Origin: Polaribacter sp. ALD11
Lineage (GTDB): Bacteria > Bacteroidota > Bacteroidia > Flavobacteriales > Flavobacteriaceae
Direction of reading: 5' to 3'
DNA length: 64,000 nucleotides
NCBI RefSeq assembly: GCF_002831685.1
Contig: NZ_CP025119.1
Span: forward strand, 3,503,310 to 3,567,309
Within the stretch, counting starts at the first letter, position 1, and each line of letters opens with the position of its first letter. Positions 45,688 to 55,681 of the stretch are shown in pieces. A program made the position numbers and the translations under genes. A model generated the notes under the pieces. The model did not search any database. It saw only the letters and a program-made list of their open reading frames with translations, and was not told where the DNA came from.

Positions 45688-46377
45688 ATGGAATTAATTA
45701 CAAGTCTTAATAAAAAAACGAATAGAATAAACTTCAGTAGATTATTTAAAATAAGACACAATGCTTTGTCAATTTTAAAGGATATTAAAAAAGAAATTTT
45801 TATAATTTATAGTTCTTTTTTTTTCCTATCGTTAAGTTTTGTCTTGCTTTATAATAAGTTTTCTCTTCATTTAAGAATAAATCAGTTTCATACTTCCTTT
45901 TTAGATATTCTTTTTAAATATAGTACTTTCTTAGGAGATGGAGTTGTCTTTGCTGTTTTAGGAGTTGTTTTTTTATTTATTAAAAGAAAGATGTTTTTAG
46001 TGTTTCTAGTAAGTGGTGTTTTAACACTGTTGGTTACACACTTTTTTAAAAAAATAATTTTTAAAGGAATATTAAGACCTGCAGGTGCTTTAGGTGAAGA
46101 GAACTTGTACTTAATTGATGGAGTTAAAATGGCAATGGTAAATTCTTTTCCTTCTGGACATACAATAACAACATTTGCAGTTTTTACTATTTTATGCCTT
46201 TATTTTACTAAAAGCAAATCTCAATATCTTTGGGTTTCTTTAGCTATAATTGCAGGGTTTTCTAGAGTATATCTATCTCAACATTTTCTTATAGATATTT
46301 TAGTAGGATCTTTTATTGGTATCTTAATAGGTGTAGTTAGTATGTCTTTTTTTTTTAAACCCAAAAAGATTCATTAA
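45688..46377 (+). CDS. PAP2 family membrane phosphatase
   Basis: This 229-residue protein has five to six membrane segments. The PAP2 motifs are present in order: a lysine-rich segment ending LRP (KKIIFKGILRP), PSGHT in SFPSGHTITTF, and SRVYLSQHFLIDILVG. The first motif has seven instead of six residues between Lys and Arg-Pro. Such enzymes remove phosphate from lipid phosphates such as undecaprenyl pyrophosphate or lipid A. I start at ATG 45688 rather than the upstream TTG. Its stop shares one base with the ATG of the GT39 gene, so the two are coupled and both probably act on lipid-linked substrates. Confidence 0.85.
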   Translation: MELITSLNKKTNRINFSRLFKIRHNALSILKDIKKEIFIIYSSFFFLSLSFVLLYNKFSLHLRINQFHTSFLDILFKYSTFLGDGVVFAVLGVVFLFIKRKMFLVFLVSGVLTLLVTHFFKKIIFKGILRPAGALGEENLYLIDGVKMAMVNSFPSGHTITTFAVFTILCLYFTKSKSQYLWVSLAIIAGFSRVYLSQHFLIDILVGSFIGILIGVVSMSFFFKPKKIH

Positions 46378-47873
46378 TGCAAATATCTTATGGTAAGGCC
46401 ACCTATATTTTAATAGCAATAAGTATAATTGTTCGTTTATTTTTAGGAAATCAATTAGAATTTGGTAATGATGAAGTGTATTATTGGCTGTATGCAAAAT
46501 ACCCGGATATTAGTCATTTTGATCACCCAGCAATGGTTGGACTTTTTATTCAGTTTTTCACATTAGATCTTTTTTTTGACTCTGAACTAGCAATTCGATT
46601 AGCTGCAATTATTCCTGCAAGTATTTCTATGTATGTGGTTTTTCTAATAGGGCAATATATTAAGGACGATTTTGTAGGTTTTATAAGTGTGTTGCTTTTT
46701 AATATTAGTATTTATGCTTTCATTATTTCTGGCACATTTATTTTACCAGATGCGCCAATGGTTTTGTTTTGGTTGTTGAGTTTTTATTTTTTGATACAAG
46801 TAATTCCCGAACCGCCCCAAAAAAAAAATACATTAAAACTGCTTTTGGGTTTTTTATCTATTGGTTTGGCTATTTATTCTAAATATCAATCTGTATTTTT
46901 ACTTTTAGGAGTTGTTTTGTATGTATTGTTTTTTAATAGGTGTTGGTTAAAGAAATGGAAGTTTTACATTGCTTTTGTTTTTCCGATATTAGCTATAGGT
47001 GTTATTATTTATTGGAATTATCAAAACGATTTTATCAGTTACAAGTTTCATAATAATAGAGTTTCATTGTTAAGTCTGTCATTTAATAAGGATTCTTTTC
47101 TGAGAGAAATTTTAGGGCAATTCGTTTATAACAATCCGTATATTTTTGTTTCTATTGTTTTAATGATGATTGCACTTATTAAAAAGAAGTTTCTTTTTGA
47201 TAAAAAAATGATAAGCTTCTTTTTATTGTTCTCATTGCCATTAATAGCAACAACTACCTACTTGTCTTTTTCTAGAAATACTTTGCCTCATTGGTCTGGT
47301 ATTTCTTACGTAACTTTAATTCCGTTATTAGCGGTCTACGTTTCAACAAAGAAAAATATAAGTAGAAAATTAATAATTGGATTTACTTTTTTAACTGTTT
47401 TATTAAGTTTTATAAGCTTAGAAATTAATAATGGATGGTTCTTGCCTACACAAGAATCAGATAAAAATGAAACCTTAGGTAGAAAAGATGCGTTAATGGA
47501 TATGTATGGTTGGCAACAAGCATCTAAAAAGATAACAAAAATATTAACAGAAAACGAACTGACACATTTGCCGATAATTTCTGATAATTGGTATCCAGCA
47601 GCTCATATAGATTATTATTTTGCGAGACCCAATAATATGTTGGTTTATGGAGTAGGTGAGCTGTCAAAAATCCATAAGTACTATTGGATTAATAAAGAAA
47701 ATCCTAAATTAAATAATAAGGAAGTCTTATATATTACAGATAGCAGAAATTATAGAGATCCAAAGGAAGTTTATAGCAAACTTTTTAATGAATTTAATTT
47801 AATTGAAACCATACCGATTATTAGAAACAAAAAAACGGTTAAATATATTTTTATTTATCAGTTGATAAAATAG
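46377..47873 (+). CDS. GT39-family (ArnT/PMT-like) membrane glycosyltransferase
   Basis: This 498-residue protein has about 11-12 membrane segments and a large C-terminal periplasmic part. The N-terminal loop FGNDEVYYWLYAKYP has the acidic residues of the GT39/GT83 catalytic site, and HFDHPAMVG follows. It should use a polyprenyl-phosphate sugar to modify lipid A or another surface molecule. It is translationally coupled to a PAP2 phosphatase. Its end overlaps the convergent gene, which encodes a homologue, by 23 bases. Confidence 0.85.
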   Translation: MQISYGKATYILIAISIIVRLFLGNQLEFGNDEVYYWLYAKYPDISHFDHPAMVGLFIQFFTLDLFFDSELAIRLAAIIPASISMYVVFLIGQYIKDDFVGFISVLLFNISIYAFIISGTFILPDAPMVLFWLLSFYFLIQVIPEPPQKKNTLKLLLGFLSIGLAIYSKYQSVFLLLGVVLYVLFFNRCWLKKWKFYIAFVFPILAIGVIIYWNYQNDFISYKFHNNRVSLLSLSFNKDSFLREILGQFVYNNPYIFVSIVLMMIALIKKKFLFDKKMISFFLLFSLPLIATTTYLSFSRNTLPHWSGISYVTLIPLLAVYVSTKKNISRKLIIGFTFLTVLLSFISLEINNGWFLPTQESDKNETLGRKDALMDMYGWQQASKKITKILTENELTHLPIISDNWYPAAHIDYYFARPNNMLVYGVGELSKIHKYYWINKENPKLNNKEVLYITDSRNYRDPKEVYSKLFNEFNLIETIPIIRNKKTVKYIFIYQLIK

Positions 47874-49344
47874 TAGCCCTGTAATCCTCGCAATAAAAGA
47901 CCCAGAATTTCCGACGCTCTTTACCATTTATTTTAATGATAATGGGTGTTAATTCAGTTACATTTTTAAAGTGAGAACTTAATAAAGAGTCAATTTCGCC
48001 TAACTTCTCTTTGTTTTTAAAACGTTTATCAGAATCTATAAAAAGTGCATTCTTGCCTCTTAAGGTTGCTAAATTATCGCCTAAATAATCAAAATGTAAC
48101 GCAGGCAAACCAATAATGTTTTGTGCATACACTTTGTCATCCATAAAAAAATTTAAGCAAGCAGCTGTTTTATAGCTATCATTAGAAAAGATAAAAGTGT
48201 CTGTATATTTCTCTTGTAATTTCTCTGTTTCTAAAGCCAATTCTTTCCAACCAACCCAAGTATCATCACTTTTAATTGGCACTAAATAAAACAAGATTTG
48301 CAAGCTTACAAGTACATGAAATACTATAGATAAGATAAGTTGAATTTTTAATAATTTCTTGTTGATAAACATTCCTGCTAAAATAATACCTGTAATATAA
48401 GAAGGCATCATCCAATTCAATTTTACCCAATAAATAGGGGTAATAAGAAAGAAGCCAACAAAAGTAGGTGCAAAAAAAGCTAATAGAAACAACGTTTTAG
48501 AACTTGGAAGCTTAAATTTTAACAAAGCTCTTTTTAAATATTTAAAAGTGAAGGTAATAATCACTAAAAATAAAACGGGCAATAATAAAAACATTTGATG
48601 GCCAATTGCGCCAAAGAAATTTTCAGGAGAAATTTTAAACTCTGAAATAGAACTTGTTCTTTCGGAAGATTGAAAAGCAAACGAAGCAAATTCATTTTGA
48701 TAATTCCAATACCAAACAGGGTATGTTACTGCTACAGAAGTTATAATGGAAAACCATACCCATGGAGATAGCAATAACTTTCTGTATTTATTTGAAAAAA
48801 CCAGAAATAAAATTAAACCAATTTGTAATAATAACGCTGTGTATTTACTATTAAAGGCGAGTCCCATTGCAATTCCGCCTAAAATGAAGAACCATTTCTT
48901 TTCTTCGAAAATAGCTTTGTAGAGAAATATTAAACTCAAGGTCCAGAACAGTAAAAGTGGTACGTCTGGTGTAGAATTAAAAGATAAAATAGAAATAAAT
49001 ATGGTAGAAGCCAGTAAAACAAAAGCTCTTTGTAGTTTTTGTTTTGATAGAAAATAGGAAGCTAACTTGTAAAAACTAAGAATTGTAAGTGAGGTAATAA
49101 AAAAATCTGCAAACTTTACAACAAATATTGAAGTGCCAAAAACGTCCGTAAAAAAACGTAATATATACCCAATCATTCCTGGATGATCAAAATACGAAAG
49201 CGATAAATTTTGTCCGTATAAATAATAATACGCATCTTGAGGCATTAAGCCCATAAAAGGTAGTAAAAGTAGCCTAAATATTTGAAAACCTAAAACCCAA
49301 GAAATGGCTTTGTTGTTTTTTATAAAAGTTTTTATTGTGTCCAA
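47851..49344 (-). CDS. GT39-family membrane glycosyltransferase, second copy
   Basis: This 497-residue protein with about 11 membrane segments is clearly related to its convergent neighbour: loop MPQDAYYYLYGQ, then SYFDHPGMIG, NSTPDVPLLLFW and NSKYTALLLQIGL have counterparts at the same positions. The first acidic residue of the neighbour's Asp-Glu pair is replaced here by Gln-Asp. It would transfer a sugar from a polyprenyl carrier at the periplasmic side. It lies 33 bases before trmD in gene order on the minus strand (trmD is upstream), so the two are probably co-transcribed. Confidence 0.83.
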   Translation of the reverse strand: MDTIKTFIKNNKAISWVLGFQIFRLLLLPFMGLMPQDAYYYLYGQNLSLSYFDHPGMIGYILRFFTDVFGTSIFVVKFADFFITSLTILSFYKLASYFLSKQKLQRAFVLLASTIFISILSFNSTPDVPLLLFWTLSLIFLYKAIFEEKKWFFILGGIAMGLAFNSKYTALLLQIGLILFLVFSNKYRKLLLSPWVWFSIITSVAVTYPVWYWNYQNEFASFAFQSSERTSSISEFKISPENFFGAIGHQMFLLLPVLFLVIITFTFKYLKRALLKFKLPSSKTLFLLAFFAPTFVGFFLITPIYWVKLNWMMPSYITGIILAGMFINKKLLKIQLILSIVFHVLVSLQILFYLVPIKSDDTWVGWKELALETEKLQEKYTDTFIFSNDSYKTAACLNFFMDDKVYAQNIIGLPALHFDYLGDNLATLRGKNALFIDSDKRFKNKEKLGEIDSLLSSHFKNVTELTPIIIKINGKERRKFWVFYCEDYRATILSTDK

Positions 49345-49377
49345 AATGAATCGTTTAATGCTTCCTATTAAAAACCT

Positions 49378-50061
49378 TTAAGAGGTTTCATCTAATAAAT
49401 CTGGTCTTATTTGTTGTGTTCTTTCGTAGGCTTTATCACTTCTCCAATCATCAATTTTTGGAAAGTTACCCGATAATAATATTTCAGGAACTTTCGTTCC
49501 TTCAAAATCTGAAGGTCTTGTGTATACTGGTGGCGATAATAAATTATCTTGAAAAGAATCTGTAAGCGCAGATTGTTCATCTCCAATAACACCAGGAATT
49601 AAACGCACAACAGCATCAACCAATACGGCTGCTGCCAATTCCCCACCTGTTAAAACATAATCTCCAATAGAAATTTCTTTGGTAATAAATAGTTCTCTAA
49701 TTCTGTGATCTACACCTTTATAATGCCCTGTTAAAATCAGAATATTTTCTTTTAAAGAAAGTGTGTTTGCAGTAGATTGGTTTAGTGTTTTTGCATCTGG
49801 AGTCATATAAATAACTTCATCATAATCACGTTCAGATTGTAGTTTTCTAATACAATTTGCAATGGGCTCTATCATCATAACCATGCCTGCACCACCACCA
49901 AACTGTGTGTCGTCTATTTGCTTGTAATTACCTAAACCATAGGCGCGCAAATCGTGAATTATAATTTCTGCCAAACCTTTTTCTTTTGCCCGCTTGATAA
50001 TTGAATGGTTAAACGGACTTTCTAATAAATCTGGGGCTACTGAAATAATATCTATTCGCAT
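49378..50061 (-). CDS. trmD: tRNA (guanine37-N1)-methyltransferase
   Basis: This 227-residue SPOUT methyltransferase has [21 protein letters not shown] and [12 protein letters not shown], the S-adenosylmethionine-binding trefoil knot of TrmD, which methylates G37 of tRNAs to prevent frameshifting. Start [16 protein letters not shown] is typical. In many bacteria it lies with rpsP, rimM and rplS; here it is separate from rplS and followed by a glycosyltransferase gene. Confidence 0.96.
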   Translation of the reverse strand: MRIDIISVAPDLLESPFNHSIIKRAKEKGLAEIIIHDLRAYGLGNYKQIDDTQFGGGAGMVMMIEPIANCIRKLQSERDYDEVIYMTPDAKTLNQSTANTLSLKENILILTGHYKGVDHRIRELFITKEISIGDYVLTGGELAAAVLVDAVVRLIPGVIGDEQSALTDSFQDNLLSPPVYTRPSDFEGTKVPEILLSGNFPKIDDWRSDKAYERTQQIRPDLLDETS

Positions 50062-50251
50062 TTTAAAAGTGTAATTTTTGTTTAGTCTTTAATACGTTTT
50101 TTGAGAAAATTCGCGAACGATTTTGTATGTAATTTATTAAGCTATTTAAGCACGTAATTTAGTAAATAAAACCCGAATATAAAATCTTAGAAAATTTTAG
50201 TAATTAGGAAATAATGAACGAATTATTTTACAAGTGTTTGCATGCTGTTTT

Positions 50252-51121
50252 TTATTTGTTCGGTTCAATATGAATTAGTACATGTCCTAAACTTGGTATT
50301 TTTAATCGTAAATAATCTTTTAATTTGTGAGAGATATCATGTCCTGCTTTTACAGAAATTTCACTGTTAACAATGGCGTGTAAATCTACGTGGAATTTCA
50401 TTCCAGATTTTCTAATAAAACATTTTTCTGTTCCTAAAACACCTTTTACTTGTGCAGATTTTGTTCTAATTTCAACGATTAAATCATCATATAATTGTTC
50501 ATCCATTACTTCACCTAAAGCTGGTCTTAAAATTAAGTAACTATTATATAATATAAAAGTAGAGGCAAATAAGGCAGCCCAATCATCGGCAGTTTCATAA
50601 CCTTTTCCAAAAACAATTGCAATTAAAATACCTATAAAAGCCATTACAGACGTTATTGCATCACTTCTATGATGCCATGCATCTGCTTTAAGTGAAGAAC
50701 TATTTGTTTGTTTACTTTTTTTCATAACAATTTGAAAAGAAATTTCTTTCCAAATTATTATTAAACCAAGTACAATTAATGTCCAAGGTTTAGGAATTTT
50801 GTGAGGTATTTGTATGTTTTGAATACTTTCATAAGCGATAATTGTGGCAGAAAAAACAAGAAAAGCAACCACGCCAAATGTAATTAATGGTTCAATTTTT
50901 CCATGTCCGTATGGGTGATTTTCATCTGCTGGTCGTTTGGCATATTTAAAACCTAATAAAACTAAAAATGAGGCGAAAATGTCTGTTGTAGATTCTATTG
51001 CATCAGCAATTAAAGCGTAAGAATTACCAAAGAATCCTGCAAAGCCTTTTATTAAAGCTAAAGCAGTGTTTCCAATAATACTGAAATAAGTTGTTCGTAT
51101 TGCAGTTTGTTCGTTGGTCAT
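50252..51121 (-). CDS. Cation diffusion facilitator family transporter
   Basis: This 289-residue protein has four to six membrane segments, metal-site residues in ALIADAIESTTDIFASF (first Asp pair) and DAWHHRSDAITS (HxxxD type), the linker NHPYGHGKIEP and a C-terminal cytoplasmic domain with several histidines. It should export divalent metal ions such as zinc or iron in exchange for protons. It stands alone with gaps on both sides. Confidence 0.9.
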   Translation of the reverse strand: MTNEQTAIRTTYFSIIGNTALALIKGFAGFFGNSYALIADAIESTTDIFASFLVLLGFKYAKRPADENHPYGHGKIEPLITFGVVAFLVFSATIIAYESIQNIQIPHKIPKPWTLIVLGLIIIWKEISFQIVMKKSKQTNSSSLKADAWHHRSDAITSVMAFIGILIAIVFGKGYETADDWAALFASTFILYNSYLILRPALGEVMDEQLYDDLIVEIRTKSAQVKGVLGTEKCFIRKSGMKFHVDLHAIVNSEISVKAGHDISHKLKDYLRLKIPSLGHVLIHIEPNK

Positions 51122-51200
51122 TCCCTTTTTTTAAAGTCGCAAATAATATTTATAAAGATATTTGTTAATTAATTAAAAAACTTTTTAGTACATCGAAAAA

Positions 51201-52151
51201 TTATTCCTCTACACTTAAATGAAACAAAGCATCCCCTTTATTTACAATAGGAGTTTTGTTAATACAGAAAATATGACAATTAAAAGGAGCGTACACTTTT
51301 TTATTAAACTCACCAAAAGGATCTTGAATAACCCCTAAAATTTCTTTCTTTTTTACAAAACTTCCGTTTGCAACTCTAATTTTAAACATTCCAGAATCAG
51401 ATGCTCTTAACCATTTTGCTTTGTGTACAAAAACAGGAGTAGCTCTAACCGTAATTTCTCCTTCAATAAGCCCTAATCGGATTAGCACATTTTTTGTTCC
51501 GTTTACGCCTTCATTAATAATTGTAGGGTTTAGTTCTTTCGATTTTCCACCTTCAAAAAGTAAAACAGTTTTACCCATTTTATGCAAGGTGTCTCTTAAC
51601 GATTTGGTAATGTTTTCAGAAAAAACAATCATTGGTGGGTTAAAAACTTTTGCTAATTCCAATGCTTTTTCATCATCTTTACTACACCTAATTTGTGCAA
51701 TATTATCACGTTCGCCACCACCTGTGTGAAAATCGATTACATAATCTACAAAAGGTGCAATTTCTTTTGTAAACTGATATGCAAATTGACTTGCCAAAGA
51801 ACCGCTTACGGTTCCTGGAAACATTCTATTTAAATCACGTCCGTCAGGAAATTCTCTAGTCTGAATTAAATACCCAAAAATATTAAAAACAGGAATACAA
51901 ATAATGGTTCCGCTTTTTGGTTTATTTAATTTTAAACTAATTATTTCTCTAATAATTCCAACACCATTTGTTTCGTCTCCATGTATACCCGCTAGTAATA
52001 AAACTACGGGGCCAGGGTTGGTAGAGCGCTCTATTATTATAGGAACCTTTACTGTTGTTCTTGTATGTAGTTTTGCAACTTCTAAATCTAAAACAGTACG
52101 TTTTCCTTCAGGAATTTCTTTTCCTAAAAGGATAAAAGGTTTATTCGACAT
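51201..52151 (-). CDS. Succinylglutamate desuccinylase/aspartoacylase family zinc hydrolase
   Basis: This 316-residue protein has the zinc-binding HxxE of the family in [12 protein letters not shown] and a following [13 protein letters not shown] segment with the third zinc histidine. A C-terminal beta domain (about residues 225-310) resembles a lipoyl-like fold. The family cleaves amide bonds of N-acyl aspartate or glutamate. It overlaps the rimK start region by 11 bases and is the last gene of the rimB-like/rimK unit, so an amide-linked glutamate product is a likely substrate; this is inference. Confidence 0.85.
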   Translation of the reverse strand: MSNKPFILLGKEIPEGKRTVLDLEVAKLHTRTTVKVPIIIERSTNPGPVVLLLAGIHGDETNGVGIIREIISLKLNKPKSGTIICIPVFNIFGYLIQTREFPDGRDLNRMFPGTVSGSLASQFAYQFTKEIAPFVDYVIDFHTGGGERDNIAQIRCSKDDEKALELAKVFNPPMIVFSENITKSLRDTLHKMGKTVLLFEGGKSKELNPTIINEGVNGTKNVLIRLGLIEGEITVRATPVFVHKAKWLRASDSGMFKIRVANGSFVKKKEILGVIQDPFGEFNKKVYAPFNCHIFCINKTPIVNKGDALFHLSVEE

Positions 52152-53016
52152 TTAATTCTAAATAACGTATAATTTCTTTTGCAATATTTTTCTTAGTAGC
52201 AATTTCTATTCCTTCTAAACCAGGAGAAGAATTTACTTCTAAAACCAATGGTCCTTTAGAAGATTGTAACATGTCTACACCGGCAACTCCTAATCCCATT
52301 GCTTTGGTAGCTTTTAACGCTGTTCTTTCTTCTTCATCTGTTAATTCAATAACATTTGCGTTTCCACCTCTGTGTAAATTAGAACGAAATTCACCTTCTT
52401 TTCCTTGACGCTTCATGGCACCAATTACTTTACCATCAACTACAAACGCTCTAATATCTGCACCTCCAGCTTCTTTAATAAATTCTTGTGCAATTACTCT
52501 TGCACCTAAACCATTAAAAGCCTCTAGAACAGAAGTAGCTGCATTTTGTGTTTCTGCTAAAACAACACCCAAACCTTGTGTTCCTTCTAATAATTTTAAA
52601 ACTAAAGGAGTTCCGCCAACAGACTCTATAACGTGTTCTACGTCTTTTGTATAGTTGGTGAAAACTGTTTTTGGTAAACCAACACCAGCTCTCGCTAAAA
52701 TTTGTAAACTGCTCAATTTATCTCTAGATCTAACCAAGCCAATGGAAGAAACGGCGGTAAAAACTTTCATCATTTCGAATTGTCTAATCACTGCTGTACC
52801 GTAAAAAGTTACAGAAGCACCAATTCTTGGAATAATTGCATCTATATTCTCTAAATATTCACCTTTGTAAAATATTTTCGGAGCTTTCTTTTCAATCTCA
52901 ATATTACACTTTAGGTGATCTACAACCATTACTTCATGCCCTCTTTTTTCTGCGGCTTCAACTAATCTTCTTGTAGAGTACAATTTAGCATTTCTAGATA
53001 AAATTACAATTCTCAT
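52141..53016 (-). CDS. rimK: Ribosomal protein S6 glutamate ligase (RimK), ATP-grasp
   Basis: This 291-residue ATP-grasp enzyme has the pieces [50 protein letters not shown] and [15 protein letters not shown] typical of RimK, which adds glutamate residues to the C-terminus of ribosomal protein S6 (and makes poly-glutamate in vitro). It is slightly shorter than the E. coli enzyme (300). The retropepsin-like gene is directly upstream (0-base gap) and the aspartoacylase-like gene downstream overlaps it. Confidence 0.93.
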   Translation of the reverse strand: MRIVILSRNAKLYSTRRLVEAAEKRGHEVMVVDHLKCNIEIEKKAPKIFYKGEYLENIDAIIPRIGASVTFYGTAVIRQFEMMKVFTAVSSIGLVRSRDKLSSLQILARAGVGLPKTVFTNYTKDVEHVIESVGGTPLVLKLLEGTQGLGVVLAETQNAATSVLEAFNGLGARVIAQEFIKEAGGADIRAFVVDGKVIGAMKRQGKEGEFRSNLHRGGNANVIELTDEEERTALKATKAMGLGVAGVDMLQSSKGPLVLEVNSSPGLEGIEIATKKNIAKEIIRYLELNVE

Positions 53017-53454
53017 TTATTTTGTGTTTTTTAATTTGTGAGATAGATTTTTCATAGTAGTATCTATCACGAATTTTTTATTTAAAAATTTTCTTCCTAG
53101 TAATATAGGAAATTTCATGTCTTTTCGTTCGCTTAAGGTAAGGTAAATTGGAAAAGTTTGGTTAAAAATGAATATTTCTGTATGAATCATAAAGCGCTTT
53201 TCAGAAATACCATTAGAACTTTTTACAATCTTTGATGCGTAATTTTTAGACGTAAACTCTTTATTATTATAAAAAGGATGTTCCGGGTCTAACAGCGTAA
53301 ACTGAATTATTGAAGCACCGTCTACAGTAATTTCACTAATATTTGAACAATGTATAGAAGAAGTATACGCACCAGAATCTACCTTTAGATCAATCTCATA
53401 AAGTGATAACTCTGGGAAGTCTGCTTTGTCTGAACGACCAATGGTAATTTTCAT
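53017..53454 (-). CDS. RimB-like retropepsin-type protease (annotated ATP-dependent zinc protease family)
   Basis: This 145-residue protein has DSGAYTSSIH near residue 27 (the Asp-Ser/Thr-Gly motif of aspartic proteases) and the typical FPILLGRKFL strand near residue 117. The family, often named ATP-dependent zinc protease, includes RimB, which I recall as acting on the glutamate tail that RimK adds to S6. It ends exactly where rimK begins, which strongly supports a joint role. Length is normal for the family. Confidence 0.85.
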   Translation of the reverse strand: MKITIGRSDKADFPELSLYEIDLKVDSGAYTSSIHCSNISEITVDGASIIQFTLLDPEHPFYNNKEFTSKNYASKIVKSSNGISEKRFMIHTEIFIFNQTFPIYLTLSERKDMKFPILLGRKFLNKKFVIDTTMKNLSHKLKNTK

Positions 53455-53969
53455 TTTTATTCTTAATAAGTTTGTAAAATTACTAATAGTTATTTAAATT
53501 TTTGACAAAATGAATTAATTTAATCAATTACAAGGCATTTAAAATATAATATCTCTTTTTACAACTTTTGTTACGTTAAATAATATTTACATTTCAACAA
53601 TAATACCGTCCTAAAAGGATTTTTTTTCTTGTTATTATAGTACTGTTTATTGTTGTTTTATATTGATATCGACTGATCTTTTTTTGATTAATTTAGGTAG
53701 CTTAAAAATATTTTTAGTCGTTTAGAAAGCTAAAGGTATATCTAACTAGTTTTATATAAATTTACATTGTTTTTCTTTTTTTTGAGATAGTTTATGTTTT
53801 ACGTTTAGATGAACTTCTATTGATTTTTTTATTGTATTTTCACAAGTAACTATCATTAAATATAGATTTTTAGTCAACCTATTTCAGTAAAGTATAGTTT
53901 TATACGAGCAGTTAGCGAAGTTAACCGAATTTAAGTATAGAAACAAACGATACTATTTATTAGAGAAGA
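53455..53969. other. Intergenic gap, no recognised feature
   Basis: 515 very AT-rich bases between the rimB-like gene and the FAD oxidoreductase, both on the minus strand. I found no ORF worth calling, no strong hairpin and no clear promoter pair, although a promoter for the rimB-like gene must lie near its start. Confidence 0.45.
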
Positions 53970-55526
53970 TTACAATTGTGCAATTGCAGCTTCTGCACAG
54001 CGTTCACCATCCATGGCAGCAGAAACAATACCGCCAGCATAACCACCACCTTCGCCACAAGGAAATAAACCTTCTATTTCTGTGTGTTCTAAACTTTCTT
54101 TTCTAGGGATATTTACGGGGGATGAAGTTCTAGATTCGACACCAATAATATTTGCTTCATTGGTATAGTAACCGTGCATTTTACTACCAAATGCAACAAA
54201 ACCTTTTCGCAATCTGCTACCAATAATTTTAGGTAAAAGGGAGTGAAGTGGAGCCGATTTTAACCCTGGTTGGTACGAACAATCGTTAAGTTCGGGCGAT
54301 AGTTTACCATCAACAAAATCTACCAATCTTTGTGCAGGTGCAGTTTGTGTTCTTCCACCAGCCAAAAAAGCAATTTTTTCTAAATCTTTCTGAAACTCTA
54401 ACCCTCTTAATTCTCCAAAATGTTCGTATTTTTTGAAATCTTTATCAATATCTAATTCAACAACAATTCCTGAATTTGCAAACTTGTTATTTCTTCTACT
54501 TGGCGACATTCCGTTTACAACAACTTCTCCATTAGCTGTAGCTGCAGGTACAATAAAGCCACCAGGACACATACAAAAAGAATATACGCCTCTGTTGTTT
54601 ACTTGTTGTACTAAACTATAAGCCGCAGCGGGTAAAAGTTCGTCTCTTTCACCAGAACAGTGATACTGAATTTGATCTATTATCTCTTGCGGATGTTCTA
54701 CACGAACGCCCATTGCAAAAGACTTTGCTTTAATTCGTATTTCTTTTTTATGCAATAACTCATAAATGTCTCTAGCAGAATGTCCGGTTGCTAAAATTAC
54801 AGAATTTACGGTTATTTCTTCTCCGTTTAAAAGTTGAAGTGCTTGTAATTTATTGTTTTTAATTACAAAGTCGGTAACTCTTGTTTCAAAACGAATTTCG
54901 CCACCAAACTTTAAAATGTTTTCTCGAATATTCTCGATAATTTTTGGCAGTTTATTTGTCCCAATATGTGGGTGTGCATCTACTAAAATTTGCTCGGTTG
55001 CACCATGATAAACTAGATTTTCGAAGATTCTTCTAACGTCTCCACGTTTTAAAGAACGGGTGTATAATTTTCCGTCAGAATAGGTTCCGGCGCCACCTTC
55101 ACCAAAACAATAGTTAGAATCTTCGTTTACAATATGATCTTGATTTATAGCTTTTAAATCTCGCCTTCTATCTTGTACATTTTTTCCGCGCTCTAAAACA
55201 ACAGGTTTGTAACCTAATTCGATACAACGCAATGCAGCATACATTCCTGCAGGACCAAAACCAATAATATGAATTTCTTTAGCATTAGAAACATCTTTGT
55301 ATTCAAAAGTATAATCAGATTTTTCTGGAACCTGTTCATTGATATAAACAGCTACTTTATAATTAAAGATGACGTCTTTTTTACGAGCATCAATCGATTT
55401 ACGCAAGACTTTTACTGCGGAAATCTCACTTTTATCTACGCCTAATTGTTTAGAAGCTTTGTATAACAGCGTATCTCCTTTTCTTTCTTCTATTAAATTT
55501 ACACGAAGTTGAATTTCTTTAACCAT
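53970..55526 (-). CDS. FAD-dependent oxidoreductase of the COG2509 type
   Basis: This 518-residue protein has a Rossmann FAD-binding motif IIGFGPAGMYAALRC (about residues 86-100), CFGEGGAGTYSDGKLYTRS, the middle FAD segment ILATGHSARDIYELL, and GEGGGYAGGIVSAAMDG near the end. An N-terminal ferredoxin-like extension (residues 1-80) is typical. The family is widespread but its reaction is not known to me. It stands alone; its promoter appears to give an almost leaderless mRNA. Confidence 0.85.
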   Translation of the reverse strand: MVKEIQLRVNLIEERKGDTLLYKASKQLGVDKSEISAVKVLRKSIDARKKDVIFNYKVAVYINEQVPEKSDYTFEYKDVSNAKEIHIIGFGPAGMYAALRCIELGYKPVVLERGKNVQDRRRDLKAINQDHIVNEDSNYCFGEGGAGTYSDGKLYTRSLKRGDVRRIFENLVYHGATEQILVDAHPHIGTNKLPKIIENIRENILKFGGEIRFETRVTDFVIKNNKLQALQLLNGEEITVNSVILATGHSARDIYELLHKKEIRIKAKSFAMGVRVEHPQEIIDQIQYHCSGERDELLPAAAYSLVQQVNNRGVYSFCMCPGGFIVPAATANGEVVVNGMSPSRRNNKFANSGIVVELDIDKDFKKYEHFGELRGLEFQKDLEKIAFLAGGRTQTAPAQRLVDFVDGKLSPELNDCSYQPGLKSAPLHSLLPKIIGSRLRKGFVAFGSKMHGYYTNEANIIGVESRTSSPVNIPRKESLEHTEIEGLFPCGEGGGYAGGIVSAAMDGERCAEAAIAQL

Positions 55527-55530
55527 GTTG

Positions 55531-55538
55531 CAAAAGTA
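55531..55538 (-). promoter_or_regulatory. -7 element close to the FAD oxidoreductase start
   Basis: CAAAAGTA on the plus strand reads TACTTTTG on the minus strand (TAnnTTTG) and lies only 4 bases before the start codon (55524-55526). Transcription would begin at or near the start codon, so a leaderless mRNA is likely. Confidence 0.5.
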
Positions 55539-55681
55539 ATTAAATTATGATTGATTTTGGTAGCGAAATTTAGAGGTTTTTTTAAAGGAATTTGCTACCG
55601 TGTAAACTGATATAAAATCGTTTCAATGTTTTAACAGATCAGTCTACAAAGATCTTTTATTTTAAAGTATATTTTTATTGG

